Of a stretch of DNA of 64,000 nt, positions 9,109-16,688 are shown piece by piece. The stretch covers positions 1 to 64,000 of the forward strand of contig JAFGQZ010000078.1 in the NCBI GenBank assembly GCA_016935435.1, in the 5' to 3' direction. The position numbers were made by a program, and so were the translations under genes. Position 1 is the first letter of the stretch. The number at the start of each line of letters is the position of its first letter. The stretch comes from Bacteroidales bacterium. Lineage in GTDB: Bacteria; Bacteroidota; Bacteroidia; Bacteroidales; UBA10428. The notes beneath the pieces were generated by a model. The model was not told the origin of the DNA, made no database searches, and saw only the letters and a program-made list of their open reading frames with translations.

Positions 9109-10512
9109 TTACCATACATAAGTACCTACAGCTCCTGGGTTTAGCAATGCTGTGAATTGCCCGTCAGATGTTTTTACTGTAAAAGCCACATCGGAGCTGT
9201 CTTTGTTAAGTACTATCAATACAAATTTACCGTTGGGGGTTTTAAAAGCAACATTAGGCAGTCTGTTTCCAGTATTGGAACCAATTCTTACCGAACCCGG
9301 CCTTACAAATTTCGATGCATGTGCAATAATATAATAAGCCGGGTTAAAGATTACTTCATCGCCGGTAATGGTAAGTGCCCCCAGGCAACGGGTGCATCCC
9401 CCCTGGTCGGTATGCGGTTTTTGGTTCTCATCGGCGGCTAGGTTCCATTCAAGAACGTTCCGGCACCAATTACGGGTTGCGCCAATTATCAGGTGTTCGA
9501 TATGCCATGCCAAATCGCCACCAAAGTTTGCCGGTGCACCAATCCATTGTTCGGTAAAATACAGGTTTTTATCGGGATGCGCCTCATGCACTTTGCTTAT
9601 GTCGTTCACATGTCCGCCATATAAATGAAAAGATGAGCCATCGATATATTTTCGGGCAGAAGTATCGTTCAGGACAGTTATAGGGTAATCGGTACGGTCG
9701 GCATTATGGTCGTATATAATTATTTTTGTATTAATATTATGTTGCTGAAAGGCAGGGCCTAAATGGTTTTTTATAAATTCAGCCTGTTGTTCTGCCGGCA
9801 TAAATAAGCTTGGGTTATTGCCCGGATGCAAAGGTTCGTTTTGTACCGTAATGGCATCGATAGTAATACCTTCAGCTTTATAAGCCTCGATATATTTTAC
9901 AAAATACAAGGCATAGGAATTATAATATTCCGGCAGCAGGCTACCTCCAATGGGGCTTTTGTTGGTTTTCATCCATTTTGGGGGGCTCCAGGGCGAACCC
10001 ATCAATTTTATTTCGGGGTTTATCAGAAGTATTTCCTTTAATACCGGAATAAGGTATTTTTGGTCGTACCCCAGCGAAAAGTTTTTCAATTCCGGGTCGG
10101 TTTCACCATCGGGCAAATCGTTATATGAAAATACCAGTTCATCGAGATCCGAAGCCCCGATGCTCAACCGTAAATAGCTAACACCAATGCCATTTTCGGC
10201 CGAAAATAATTTTTCAAGTATTTTTTTTCGGGCCTCGCTGCCCATATTGTAAATGTGCAGCGCACTGCCGCCGGTTAAGGTGTAGCCGAACCCATCAATC
10301 GGCTGGTAGGTGGTGCCGGCATCCACAACAATTTCATCGGAAGTTTCGGCGTCTTTCGGGGGCAGGTTTTGCTTTTCAAATAAAACCGACTTATCGGGGT
10401 TGGTGATCCAGGCTTCGGCCTTTAGCAGCTTTTTGCTGCCCTGGGCTAAAAGTGCCAGGCTAATGCCGAAGAGAGCAGAAAGAAACAGGGTACTCCTTTT
10501 TATACTATTCAT
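9109..10512 (-). CDS. Glycoside hydrolase family 30 (beta-glucanase-like)
   Basis: 467-residue GH30 enzyme with an N-terminal signal peptide (residues 1-24, ending LLAQ) and no lipobox. The beta-strand start YQPIDGFGYTLTGGSA, the acid/base glutamate in ITVQNEPLHP (E226) and the nucleophile in YFTEQW (E321) are in place, and the last ~70 residues form the usual GH30 side beta-domain (PNVAFKTPNGKFVLIVLN). Family members are glucosylceramidases, beta-1,6-glucanases or xylanases; Bacteroidetes members of this form are often beta-1,6-glucanases, so action on a beta-glucan is plausible but inferred. There is no T9SS tail. It points away from the other hydrolases of the cluster. Confidence 0.9.
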   Translation of the reverse strand: MNSIKRSTLFLSALFGISLALLAQGSKKLLKAEAWITNPDKSVLFEKQNLPPKDAETSDEIVVDAGTTYQPIDGFGYTLTGGSALHIYNMGSEARKKILEKLFSAENGIGVSYLRLSIGASDLDELVFSYNDLPDGETDPELKNFSLGYDQKYLIPVLKEILLINPEIKLMGSPWSPPKWMKTNKSPIGGSLLPEYYNSYALYFVKYIEAYKAEGITIDAITVQNEPLHPGNNPSLFMPAEQQAEFIKNHLGPAFQQHNINTKIIIYDHNADRTDYPITVLNDTSARKYIDGSSFHLYGGHVNDISKVHEAHPDKNLYFTEQWIGAPANFGGDLAWHIEHLIIGATRNWCRNVLEWNLAADENQKPHTDQGGCTRCLGALTITGDEVIFNPAYYIIAHASKFVRPGSVRIGSNTGNRLPNVAFKTPNGKFVLIVLNKDSSDVAFTVKTSDGQFTALLNPGAVGTYVW

Positions 10513-10875
10513 ATTCGAATTGATTATTATTTACAACATTTAAAATACAACGAAAAATTTAACTCCTTTCGTTTTTTTTAACTTAAAAACACTCATGCGT
10601 ATTTTGTGGCTTTCTAAAATTTATGTCGTCGCAGCAATTCAGGCTAAATGAGCTTATTTATGAAATTAATTTAATTACTAAGCCGCGGTAAAAATAAACA
10701 CTCAAATTACTCATATTCAAATACATTAAAACACTAAACCATGTATTTAAGTGTTTTTAAGTATTGTCTTATGTTCGGGTTGAGTGTATTTGGGAGGCAG
10801 TTCTAGTGTGGGCAAAAAAACATGTCTGCTAATTTAGCGGCAACTAACTTATGTTTTAAATTAACTCTTATTTCT
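10513..10875. other. Divergent promoter region of the glycan cluster
   Basis: AT-rich divergent region between the GH30 gene and the T9SS binding-protein gene. AAACACT recurs near 10585, 10697 and 10732, and the last copy pairs with AGTGTTT about 20 bases on. A near-match -7 box (TATGTTTT, 10850-10857) lies upstream of the ATG at 10876. No gene seen. Confidence 0.4.
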
Positions 10876-11739
10876 ATGAAAAAACTTTACTTTTTAACCC
10901 TGGCTTTTACAGTTGCCAGTTTAACTGTTAATGCCCAAAACCTTATTGTAGGCGGTTCTATGGAATCTGCCGATGCCTGGACGGTAATTGACCTTGCTGC
11001 TGGTGACGGGCATACCGAAACTTTTAATTACACCGGAGATGGGCCTTCTGGCGGTGACGGTGGTTGTTTAAGGTTCGAAGGCGTTGGCAACTGGAACAAT
11101 GCTGCAGTTTGTCAGAAAATAACTGTAGAAAGAGGCAAGCAATACCTGATTTCTATGAATGTTAAAAGCGTAACCGACATCGTAGCAGAAGCTTTTTGGT
11201 TTGAAGTGGTTGTTATGGATACCTTTCCGAGAAATGACGATCACGTAAAGACTTTTCCTATTAGCATGGCCCTTAATGCATGGGACTGTAAAGATGTTAC
11301 AACTGTTGATGGCAATTTAGCCGACTTTAATTGTGATAAAAAAGCTCCATTAGCCGATACAATAGCCATTGAAGGTGAGGGTGACACAGCAGTTGTATTA
11401 GTTGTAAAATGTGGTGGCAACGCACCTTTCGATTTTGTTGTTGATGATGTTGCAGTAACACTAATTGGTGGTGGCGGCGGCTCAAATGTAGCTTCTGCAA
11501 GCCTGTCTTCATTAAACGTTTCTCCAAACCCTGTAAGCAACTCTCTTAATGTAAGTCTAAACGAAACTATTCAAAACATTAAAGTTGTTAATGTTCTAGG
11601 ACAGGTTGTTTATTCTGCAGAAAACCTTGGTTTGAACAATGTAAGCATCGATTTTTCGGCACCTAAAGCCGGCATTTACTATGTAGTAGTTACCGATGTT
11701 AACGGACAGACCGGAACTGTTAAAACCCTGAAAAAATAA
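10876..11739 (+). CDS. T9SS-sorted carbohydrate-binding-like protein
   Basis: 287-residue secreted protein. The signal peptide is MKKLYFLTLAFTVASLTVNA; ATG 10876 is chosen because the longer reading places 18 unrelated residues before it. Residues about 20-200 look like a CBM4/9-type jelly-roll (GGSMESADAWTV, CLRFEGVGNWNNAAVCQKI, PFDFVVDDVAVTL). A GGGGGS linker leads to a C-terminal T9SS type A sorting domain (LNVSPNPVSNSLNVSL ... AGIYYVVVTDVNGQ ... TLKK). It has no catalytic motif, so I read it as a surface glycan-binding protein. It is followed by a strong terminator and sits between hydrolase genes. CBM family is uncertain. Confidence 0.75.
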   Translation: MKKLYFLTLAFTVASLTVNAQNLIVGGSMESADAWTVIDLAAGDGHTETFNYTGDGPSGGDGGCLRFEGVGNWNNAAVCQKITVERGKQYLISMNVKSVTDIVAEAFWFEVVVMDTFPRNDDHVKTFPISMALNAWDCKDVTTVDGNLADFNCDKKAPLADTIAIEGEGDTAVVLVVKCGGNAPFDFVVDDVAVTLIGGGGGSNVASASLSSLNVSPNPVSNSLNVSLNETIQNIKVVNVLGQVVYSAENLGLNNVSIDFSAPKAGIYYVVVTDVNGQTGTVKTLKK

Positions 11740-11778
11740 AAAACTAATAGTAGGTTTAGGTTAATTGTTAGTAATCCT

Positions 11779-11817
11779 GCCTCCCCGGGTGTTAATGCAA
11801 ACGGGGAGGCTTTTTTT
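11779..11817 (+). terminator. Rho-independent terminator
   Basis: GCCTCCCCG (11779-11787) pairs with CGGGGAGGC (11802-11810), followed immediately by seven T. It ends the T9SS binding-protein transcript. Confidence 0.9.
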
Positions 11818-11904
11818 GTATTTTTCCTTAAAAATAACTATTTTAATAATTCGGCCGTACAACAGGTTATTCTTAATTTGTGTTCATTATATAACAATAA
11901 AACT

Positions 11905-14616
11905 ATGCAGAAATTCACTCTTAAACTAATTGTTTTACTTTTTCCGGCCTTACTTTCGGCACAGGGGTATTTACATACCGAAGGAAAATATATTTACGAT
12001 GGAAACGGACAGGAAGTAATCCTGCGCGGAATAGGCACCGGCAACTGGATGCTCCAGGAGGGCTATATGATGAAAACCTCTGGCGTGGCCAACACACAAC
12101 ACGAGTTTAGGGCCAGGCTTATTGAAACCATTGGCGAGGCCAAAACCGACAGTTTTTATTCGGTGTGGCTACAAAACCACATGACACGTACCGATGTCGA
12201 TTCGATGAAAGCCTGGGGGTTCAACAGCATACGTGTAGCCATGCACTACCTTTGGTTTACGCCCCCGATCGAGGAGGAACCTGTTCCTGGTGAAATTACC
12301 TGGATAGAAACCGGTTTTACCATGATTGACTCTCTGCTGAAATGGTGCAGCGACAACGAAATGTACCTGATACTCGATATGCACGGCACGCCAGGCGGAC
12401 AAGGCAAAGATGCCGCAATTTCTGATTACGACCCCGATAAGCCTTCGCTTTGGGAAAGCCAGGACAATAAGGATAAACTCGTGGCACTGTGGCAAAAACT
12501 TGCCGAACGCTACTCAGATGAACCCTGGATTGGCGGATACGACATGATTAATGAACCAAACTGGACTTTTACCGAGGCAAACAATAAGCCCTTGTGGGAT
12601 CTGTATAAAGATATTACTGCCGCTATACGCGAAGTTGACACAAACCATATAATTATTCTCGAAGGAAACTGGTTTGCCAACGATTACAGCGGCCTGCCTA
12701 CACTCTGGGACGAGAATTTAGTGCTTAGTTTTCATAAATATTGGACTTACAACGATGAAAATTCTCTCAACTGGATGATTAACCTGCAAAACCAGCGAAA
12801 TGTGCCGTTGTGGCTGGGCGAAACTGGCGAAAACTCCAACACATGGTTTACAAACCTCATAGCGCTGGCCGAAAAAAACCATATTGGCTGGTCGTGGTGG
12901 CCGGTAAAAAAAGATGGCATCAATAATGTATTGAACGTAAATGCTAACAGCGATTACCTGAATCTCATTAGGTATTGGGAAGGCTCTGCAACTAAGCCTT
13001 CGGAAGATGTGGCGTTTGCTGCAGTGCTCAAGTGGGCCGATAACCATAAAATTGAAAATTGCTTTATCCAATACGATGTTATCGATGCCATGATACGGCA
13101 GCCCAATTCGTACGAAAGCATGCCATTTAAGCCCCATACTACCCAAAATACCATTTTTGCTGCCGATTACGATTTAGGTAGGTACAATGTGGCATATTCC
13201 GATTCCGACAGTGCCAATTACCATTCATCGGAAGACGGAAAATATACCAACTGGAACCAGGGCTGGAGCTACCGTAACGACGGGGTGGACATAGAAGCCT
13301 GCAACGATACCGAAACCAACGGCTACAACGTTGGCTGGACTAGTGCCGGCGAATGGCTCCTTTTTACTGTTAATGCCGACTCCCTGGCAGCATACACCCT
13401 CGAAATCCGCTATGCCTCGGGGGGAAGTGGTGGCACAGTGCGCATTGAAGTCGATGGCATACCTGTTTCGCCTGGAATTGTCCTGGCCGGAACAGGCGGT
13501 TGGCAAAATTGGCAAACAAAGCAGGTAAACGGTATAATTTTTCCTGAAGGCTCCCATAAATTAAAAATACATTTTGTAAATGGCGGTATCAACCTTAATT
13601 ATCTGAAATTCACAAATCCCATTTCGGCCAACGTTGTGGATTTTATAGCTGTTGATGCCCAAACTTCAAACGGTACCGACATTCTTCTCACATTAAACAA
13701 GGATGTTACTTCTGATATTTCCAAAATTTCGTTAAGCGGTTTTTCTATAAGCGCCGGGGGCAATGATATTGAAGTTGAAAATATTGCACTTAGCGACGAA
13801 AACAACCGGGTACTGGTTATTTCGCTTGTGAGCCCCGTGTATTATGGCGAGGCAGTAACCCTGTCTTTCTCAGGCACCGATATACTTACTGACGATAGTT
13901 CTTTGCAGTGGTTTTCAGACTTGTCTGTAAGAAACTTATTGCCTGTGCGTTATAATATTCCCGGAAAAATTCAGGCCGAAAATTTTTCTGTAAATAACGG
14001 GCTACAGCTCGAAACATGCGATGATACCGGGGGCGGACAAAACACAGGCTATGCAAACCCTGGCGATTACCTCGATTATCTTGTAAAATGCAACGAGACA
14101 AAACTATATGCTATTAACTACAGGGTTGCAACAACAAATTCAAATGCAAAATTAATTTTACAACACAACCAAAGCGGCACATTTGTTTCTGTCGATACTA
14201 TAACTTTCACTTCAACAGGTAATTGGCAAACATGGCAAACGCAAACTTCGGCGGCCGAACTGCCAGAAGGCAGGTACAACCTGCGGTTATTGGTATTACA
14301 AGGCGAACACAACCTGAATTGGTTTGAAGTAGCCACAATACCCCCTGTAACACTAATTCAAAAATACGGCAATGTTGAGATGCACCTTTACCCTAACCCG
14401 GCATACTCAGTTTTAAATATTGAGCTACCATCGAACACAAGTGAAAAATACCTTTGCACTATTCATGATGTTAGTGGAAAAATAATTGCCCGGAAAACTT
14501 TTAATGGTGGGGAACATATTGCACTCGATATCGAAAATCTAGATTCCGGAATGTATTTTGTTAAAATTACTTCCGACAATAAACAGGTTGCCTTCAGTAG
14601 CTTTATGAAAAATTAA
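11905..14616 (+). CDS. Secreted GH5 glycanase with two CBM6-like modules and T9SS tail
   Basis: 903-residue multidomain enzyme. Order: signal peptide (1-20, ending LLSA); GH5 (beta/alpha)8 barrel about 22-390 with acid/base E217 in MINEPNW and nucleophile E306 in WLGETGE; CBM6-like jelly-roll about 410-575 (NVGWTSAGEWLLFTV ... GGINLNYLKFT); an Ig-like spacer about 580-685; a second CBM6-like module about 690-820 (GKIQAENFS ... NTGYANPGDYLDYLV ... HNLNWFEVA); T9SS type A domain to the end (MHLYPNPAYSVLNIEL ... SGMYFVKIT). ATG 11905 directly precedes the signal peptide. GH5 plus CBM6 fits beta-glucan as substrate, but the exact linkage cannot be told here. A strong terminator follows. Confidence 0.9.
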   Translation: MQKFTLKLIVLLFPALLSAQGYLHTEGKYIYDGNGQEVILRGIGTGNWMLQEGYMMKTSGVANTQHEFRARLIETIGEAKTDSFYSVWLQNHMTRTDVDSMKAWGFNSIRVAMHYLWFTPPIEEEPVPGEITWIETGFTMIDSLLKWCSDNEMYLILDMHGTPGGQGKDAAISDYDPDKPSLWESQDNKDKLVALWQKLAERYSDEPWIGGYDMINEPNWTFTEANNKPLWDLYKDITAAIREVDTNHIIILEGNWFANDYSGLPTLWDENLVLSFHKYWTYNDENSLNWMINLQNQRNVPLWLGETGENSNTWFTNLIALAEKNHIGWSWWPVKKDGINNVLNVNANSDYLNLIRYWEGSATKPSEDVAFAAVLKWADNHKIENCFIQYDVIDAMIRQPNSYESMPFKPHTTQNTIFAADYDLGRYNVAYSDSDSANYHSSEDGKYTNWNQGWSYRNDGVDIEACNDTETNGYNVGWTSAGEWLLFTVNADSLAAYTLEIRYASGGSGGTVRIEVDGIPVSPGIVLAGTGGWQNWQTKQVNGIIFPEGSHKLKIHFVNGGINLNYLKFTNPISANVVDFIAVDAQTSNGTDILLTLNKDVTSDISKISLSGFSISAGGNDIEVENIALSDENNRVLVISLVSPVYYGEAVTLSFSGTDILTDDSSLQWFSDLSVRNLLPVRYNIPGKIQAENFSVNNGLQLETCDDTGGGQNTGYANPGDYLDYLVKCNETKLYAINYRVATTNSNAKLILQHNQSGTFVSVDTITFTSTGNWQTWQTQTSAAELPEGRYNLRLLVLQGEHNLNWFEVATIPPVTLIQKYGNVEMHLYPNPAYSVLNIELPSNTSEKYLCTIHDVSGKIIARKTFNGGEHIALDIENLDSGMYFVKITSDNKQVAFSSFMKN

Positions 14617-14641
14617 AAATAAGCAACCAGAAATTATTGTG

Positions 14642-14677
14642 AGCCTGCCAGGAGTGATACCTGGCAGGCTTTTTTTT
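14642..14677 (+). terminator. Rho-independent terminator
   Basis: AGCCTGCCAG (14642-14651) and CTGGCAGGCT (14661-14670) form a perfect 10-bp stem with a 9-base loop followed by a T-run. It terminates the GH5 transcript and overlaps the 5' part of the longer open frame that precedes the next gene. Confidence 0.9.
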
Positions 14678-14806
14678 ATTGCGCAACTCCCCCCCCTTGC
14701 TTTTTCAAACTCAATAATAATGAAGATGTTCTGGCTGGTTTTGTTATGGTTTATATATTGTTTTTTACTTTTATTTATCCTTATCTTTTTATGTATTAAT
14801 AAGTCT

Positions 14807-16426
14807 ATGAAAAAAACAATAATTGTATTATCAGCTTGTATTTACCCGTTTTTACTGATAGCACGCGATGATTTTGAACCCCTGCTTAATAAGCTGGATA
14901 AAACAATACAAACCTGCCACATATATTCTGCCGCTAAAGAAAAAGAACTTCAAGGCATTAAAGATCAACTAAACATTTGCATAAGTGATAGTCTTAGGTA
15001 CGATATTTATAATAGTTTATTTAATGAATATATCTCATACCAGTCTGATTCTGCTTTAAGATATGCTGAAGAGGGATTGAGGGTTGCAGAAAAGCTAAAG
15101 GATGGTTTGAAAATAACAAATTCCCGGCTAAACCTGTCTCAAATTTTGGCCATATTGGGTTTGTATAAAGAAGCCCTGGAAGTTGTTCAAGAAATAGACA
15201 GAGGCTCAATAAACGATTTAAAAGAACGCTATTTTATGGTTTACCGGACTATATACAGGTATATGGCCGATTACACAAAAAAACATAATGGGAACAGGTA
15301 TCTCGCCCAAATTACAGCATATCGCGATTCTGTTTTGGCAATGTTTTTACACGACACATTATCGCCTACTTATATAATGGAAAAAGCTGAAATTTTGAAA
15401 GAAGAAAAAAAGTATGACAGTGCACTTAAAATGTTGCTGGCCTATTATCCCGAAATTAAATCGAATATGAACAGAAAAGCTGCATTTGCTTATGCCATTT
15501 CTGATATATACATGAAGAAAGGCAACACGGACAATGAAAAATACTGGCTTGTCATTTCTGCAATAAACGACCTTCAATCGACTAATAAAGAATATATTTC
15601 ATTGCGCCGCCTTGCTTTTATTTTATACGAAGAGGGAGATATCCAAAGGGCATACAGGTATATTAAACGTTCATCTGAAGATGCTTTGTTTTGCAATGCA
15701 CGTTTGCGGACATTTGAAGTTTCATCGATTTTACCTGTTATACATAAGGCCTACCAATTGCAAATTTCAAATCGTCAAAAGCAACTTGTTATTTCTTTGG
15801 TTTGTATCAGTTTTTTGTCGGTACTGCTTGTGGCGGCAGTGATTTTTATTTATCGTCAAATGTTAAAACTGGCAGCTGTACAAAAAAAATTGAAGATTGC
15901 CAACGAAGAACTGCTTTCTATAAACAATCAGTTAATGAGTATGAACAGGAAGTTAAAAGAATCGAATTTTATTAAAGAGGAATATGTTGGCATGTATATG
16001 GATCAATGTTCAGCTTATATTGATAAAATGGATAGTTACAGGCGACTGTTGTACAGGTTTGTCGCTGCCGGAAGAAATGACGAATTAATAAAAACAATTA
16101 AGCCGAAAGATATTATTGAAGAAGAACTGAAAGAATTTTACTATAATTTTGACAGTGCTTTTCTTCAACTTTTCCCAACTTTTATAACAGATTTTAAAAA
16201 ATTACTGACAGATGACCAATATGTTCAATTGAAACAGGGACAGTTACTTAACACAAGCTTGAGGATATTCGCACTAATTCGTTTAGGAATAAAAGATACC
16301 GGAAAATTATCGGGGTTTTTACGATGCTCATTATCTACTATTTATAATTATCAGTATAAAATTAAAAACAACGCTATCTGTTCAAAAGATGAATTTGAAG
16401 ATAGGGTAATGGAAATAGGGTTATAA
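14807..16426 (+). CDS. SusR-like membrane regulator (DUF6377 type)
   Basis: 539-residue regulator. It has an N-terminal signal/anchor (MKKTIIVLSACIYPFLLIA), a helical TPR-like sensor region about 25-325 (for example SDSALRYAEEGLRVAEKLKDG and YKEALEVVQEI), one transmembrane helix near residue 330-350 (LVISLVCISFLSVLLVAAVIFIY), a coiled coil, and a C-terminal cytoplasmic domain ending in a helix-turn-helix-like segment (LRIFALIRLGIKD, then LSGFLRCSLSTIYNYQYKIK). I recognise this as the DUF6377 family to which, as I recall, the Bacteroides starch regulator SusR is related. ATG 14807 is chosen over an upstream reading that runs through the preceding terminator. It sits between the GH5 and GH76 genes and probably senses a glycan product. 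Confidence 0.8.
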   Translation: MKKTIIVLSACIYPFLLIARDDFEPLLNKLDKTIQTCHIYSAAKEKELQGIKDQLNICISDSLRYDIYNSLFNEYISYQSDSALRYAEEGLRVAEKLKDGLKITNSRLNLSQILAILGLYKEALEVVQEIDRGSINDLKERYFMVYRTIYRYMADYTKKHNGNRYLAQITAYRDSVLAMFLHDTLSPTYIMEKAEILKEEKKYDSALKMLLAYYPEIKSNMNRKAAFAYAISDIYMKKGNTDNEKYWLVISAINDLQSTNKEYISLRRLAFILYEEGDIQRAYRYIKRSSEDALFCNARLRTFEVSSILPVIHKAYQLQISNRQKQLVISLVCISFLSVLLVAAVIFIYRQMLKLAAVQKKLKIANEELLSINNQLMSMNRKLKESNFIKEEYVGMYMDQCSAYIDKMDSYRRLLYRFVAAGRNDELIKTIKPKDIIEEELKEFYYNFDSAFLQLFPTFITDFKKLLTDDQYVQLKQGQLLNTSLRIFALIRLGIKDTGKLSGFLRCSLSTIYNYQYKIKNNAICSKDEFEDRVMEIGL

Positions 16427-16688
16427 TTAATTTACTTTTTTTCTTGTCACTAAAACCTTAAACACCATATTTTCTGTTTGTTAGAATGTAATTGCATTTC
16501 TAATTTTTTGCCGGCTTGAATATACCGCTTATATAATAACTATTTTAGTTAAATTAAAATACTTCCGGAAGAAATAAGGTTGGGCATATAAAGTAACTGC
16601 ATGGTTGCTACATGTTTGCCGTGTAAATATTGTATGTCCCTATTTAGTAATTATCTGGTTACTAACTAATCTAAATTAATTTAATATT
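16427..16688. other. Leader region of the GH76 gene
   Basis: 262 bases with no gene. It contains an ACTTCCGGAAG palindrome near 16560 and a TAAATATTG near-match to a -7 box near 16624. Probably promoter DNA of the GH76 gene. Confidence 0.35.

Noticed and set aside
11779-11817. Riboswitch or sRNA at the hairpin after the T9SS protein
   Set aside because: Stem directly followed by a T-run after a stop codon is best explained as a simple terminator.
14639-14806. Extended SusR-like reading from 14639
   Set aside because: It would start within the terminator of the previous gene; the signal peptide begins at ATG 14807.
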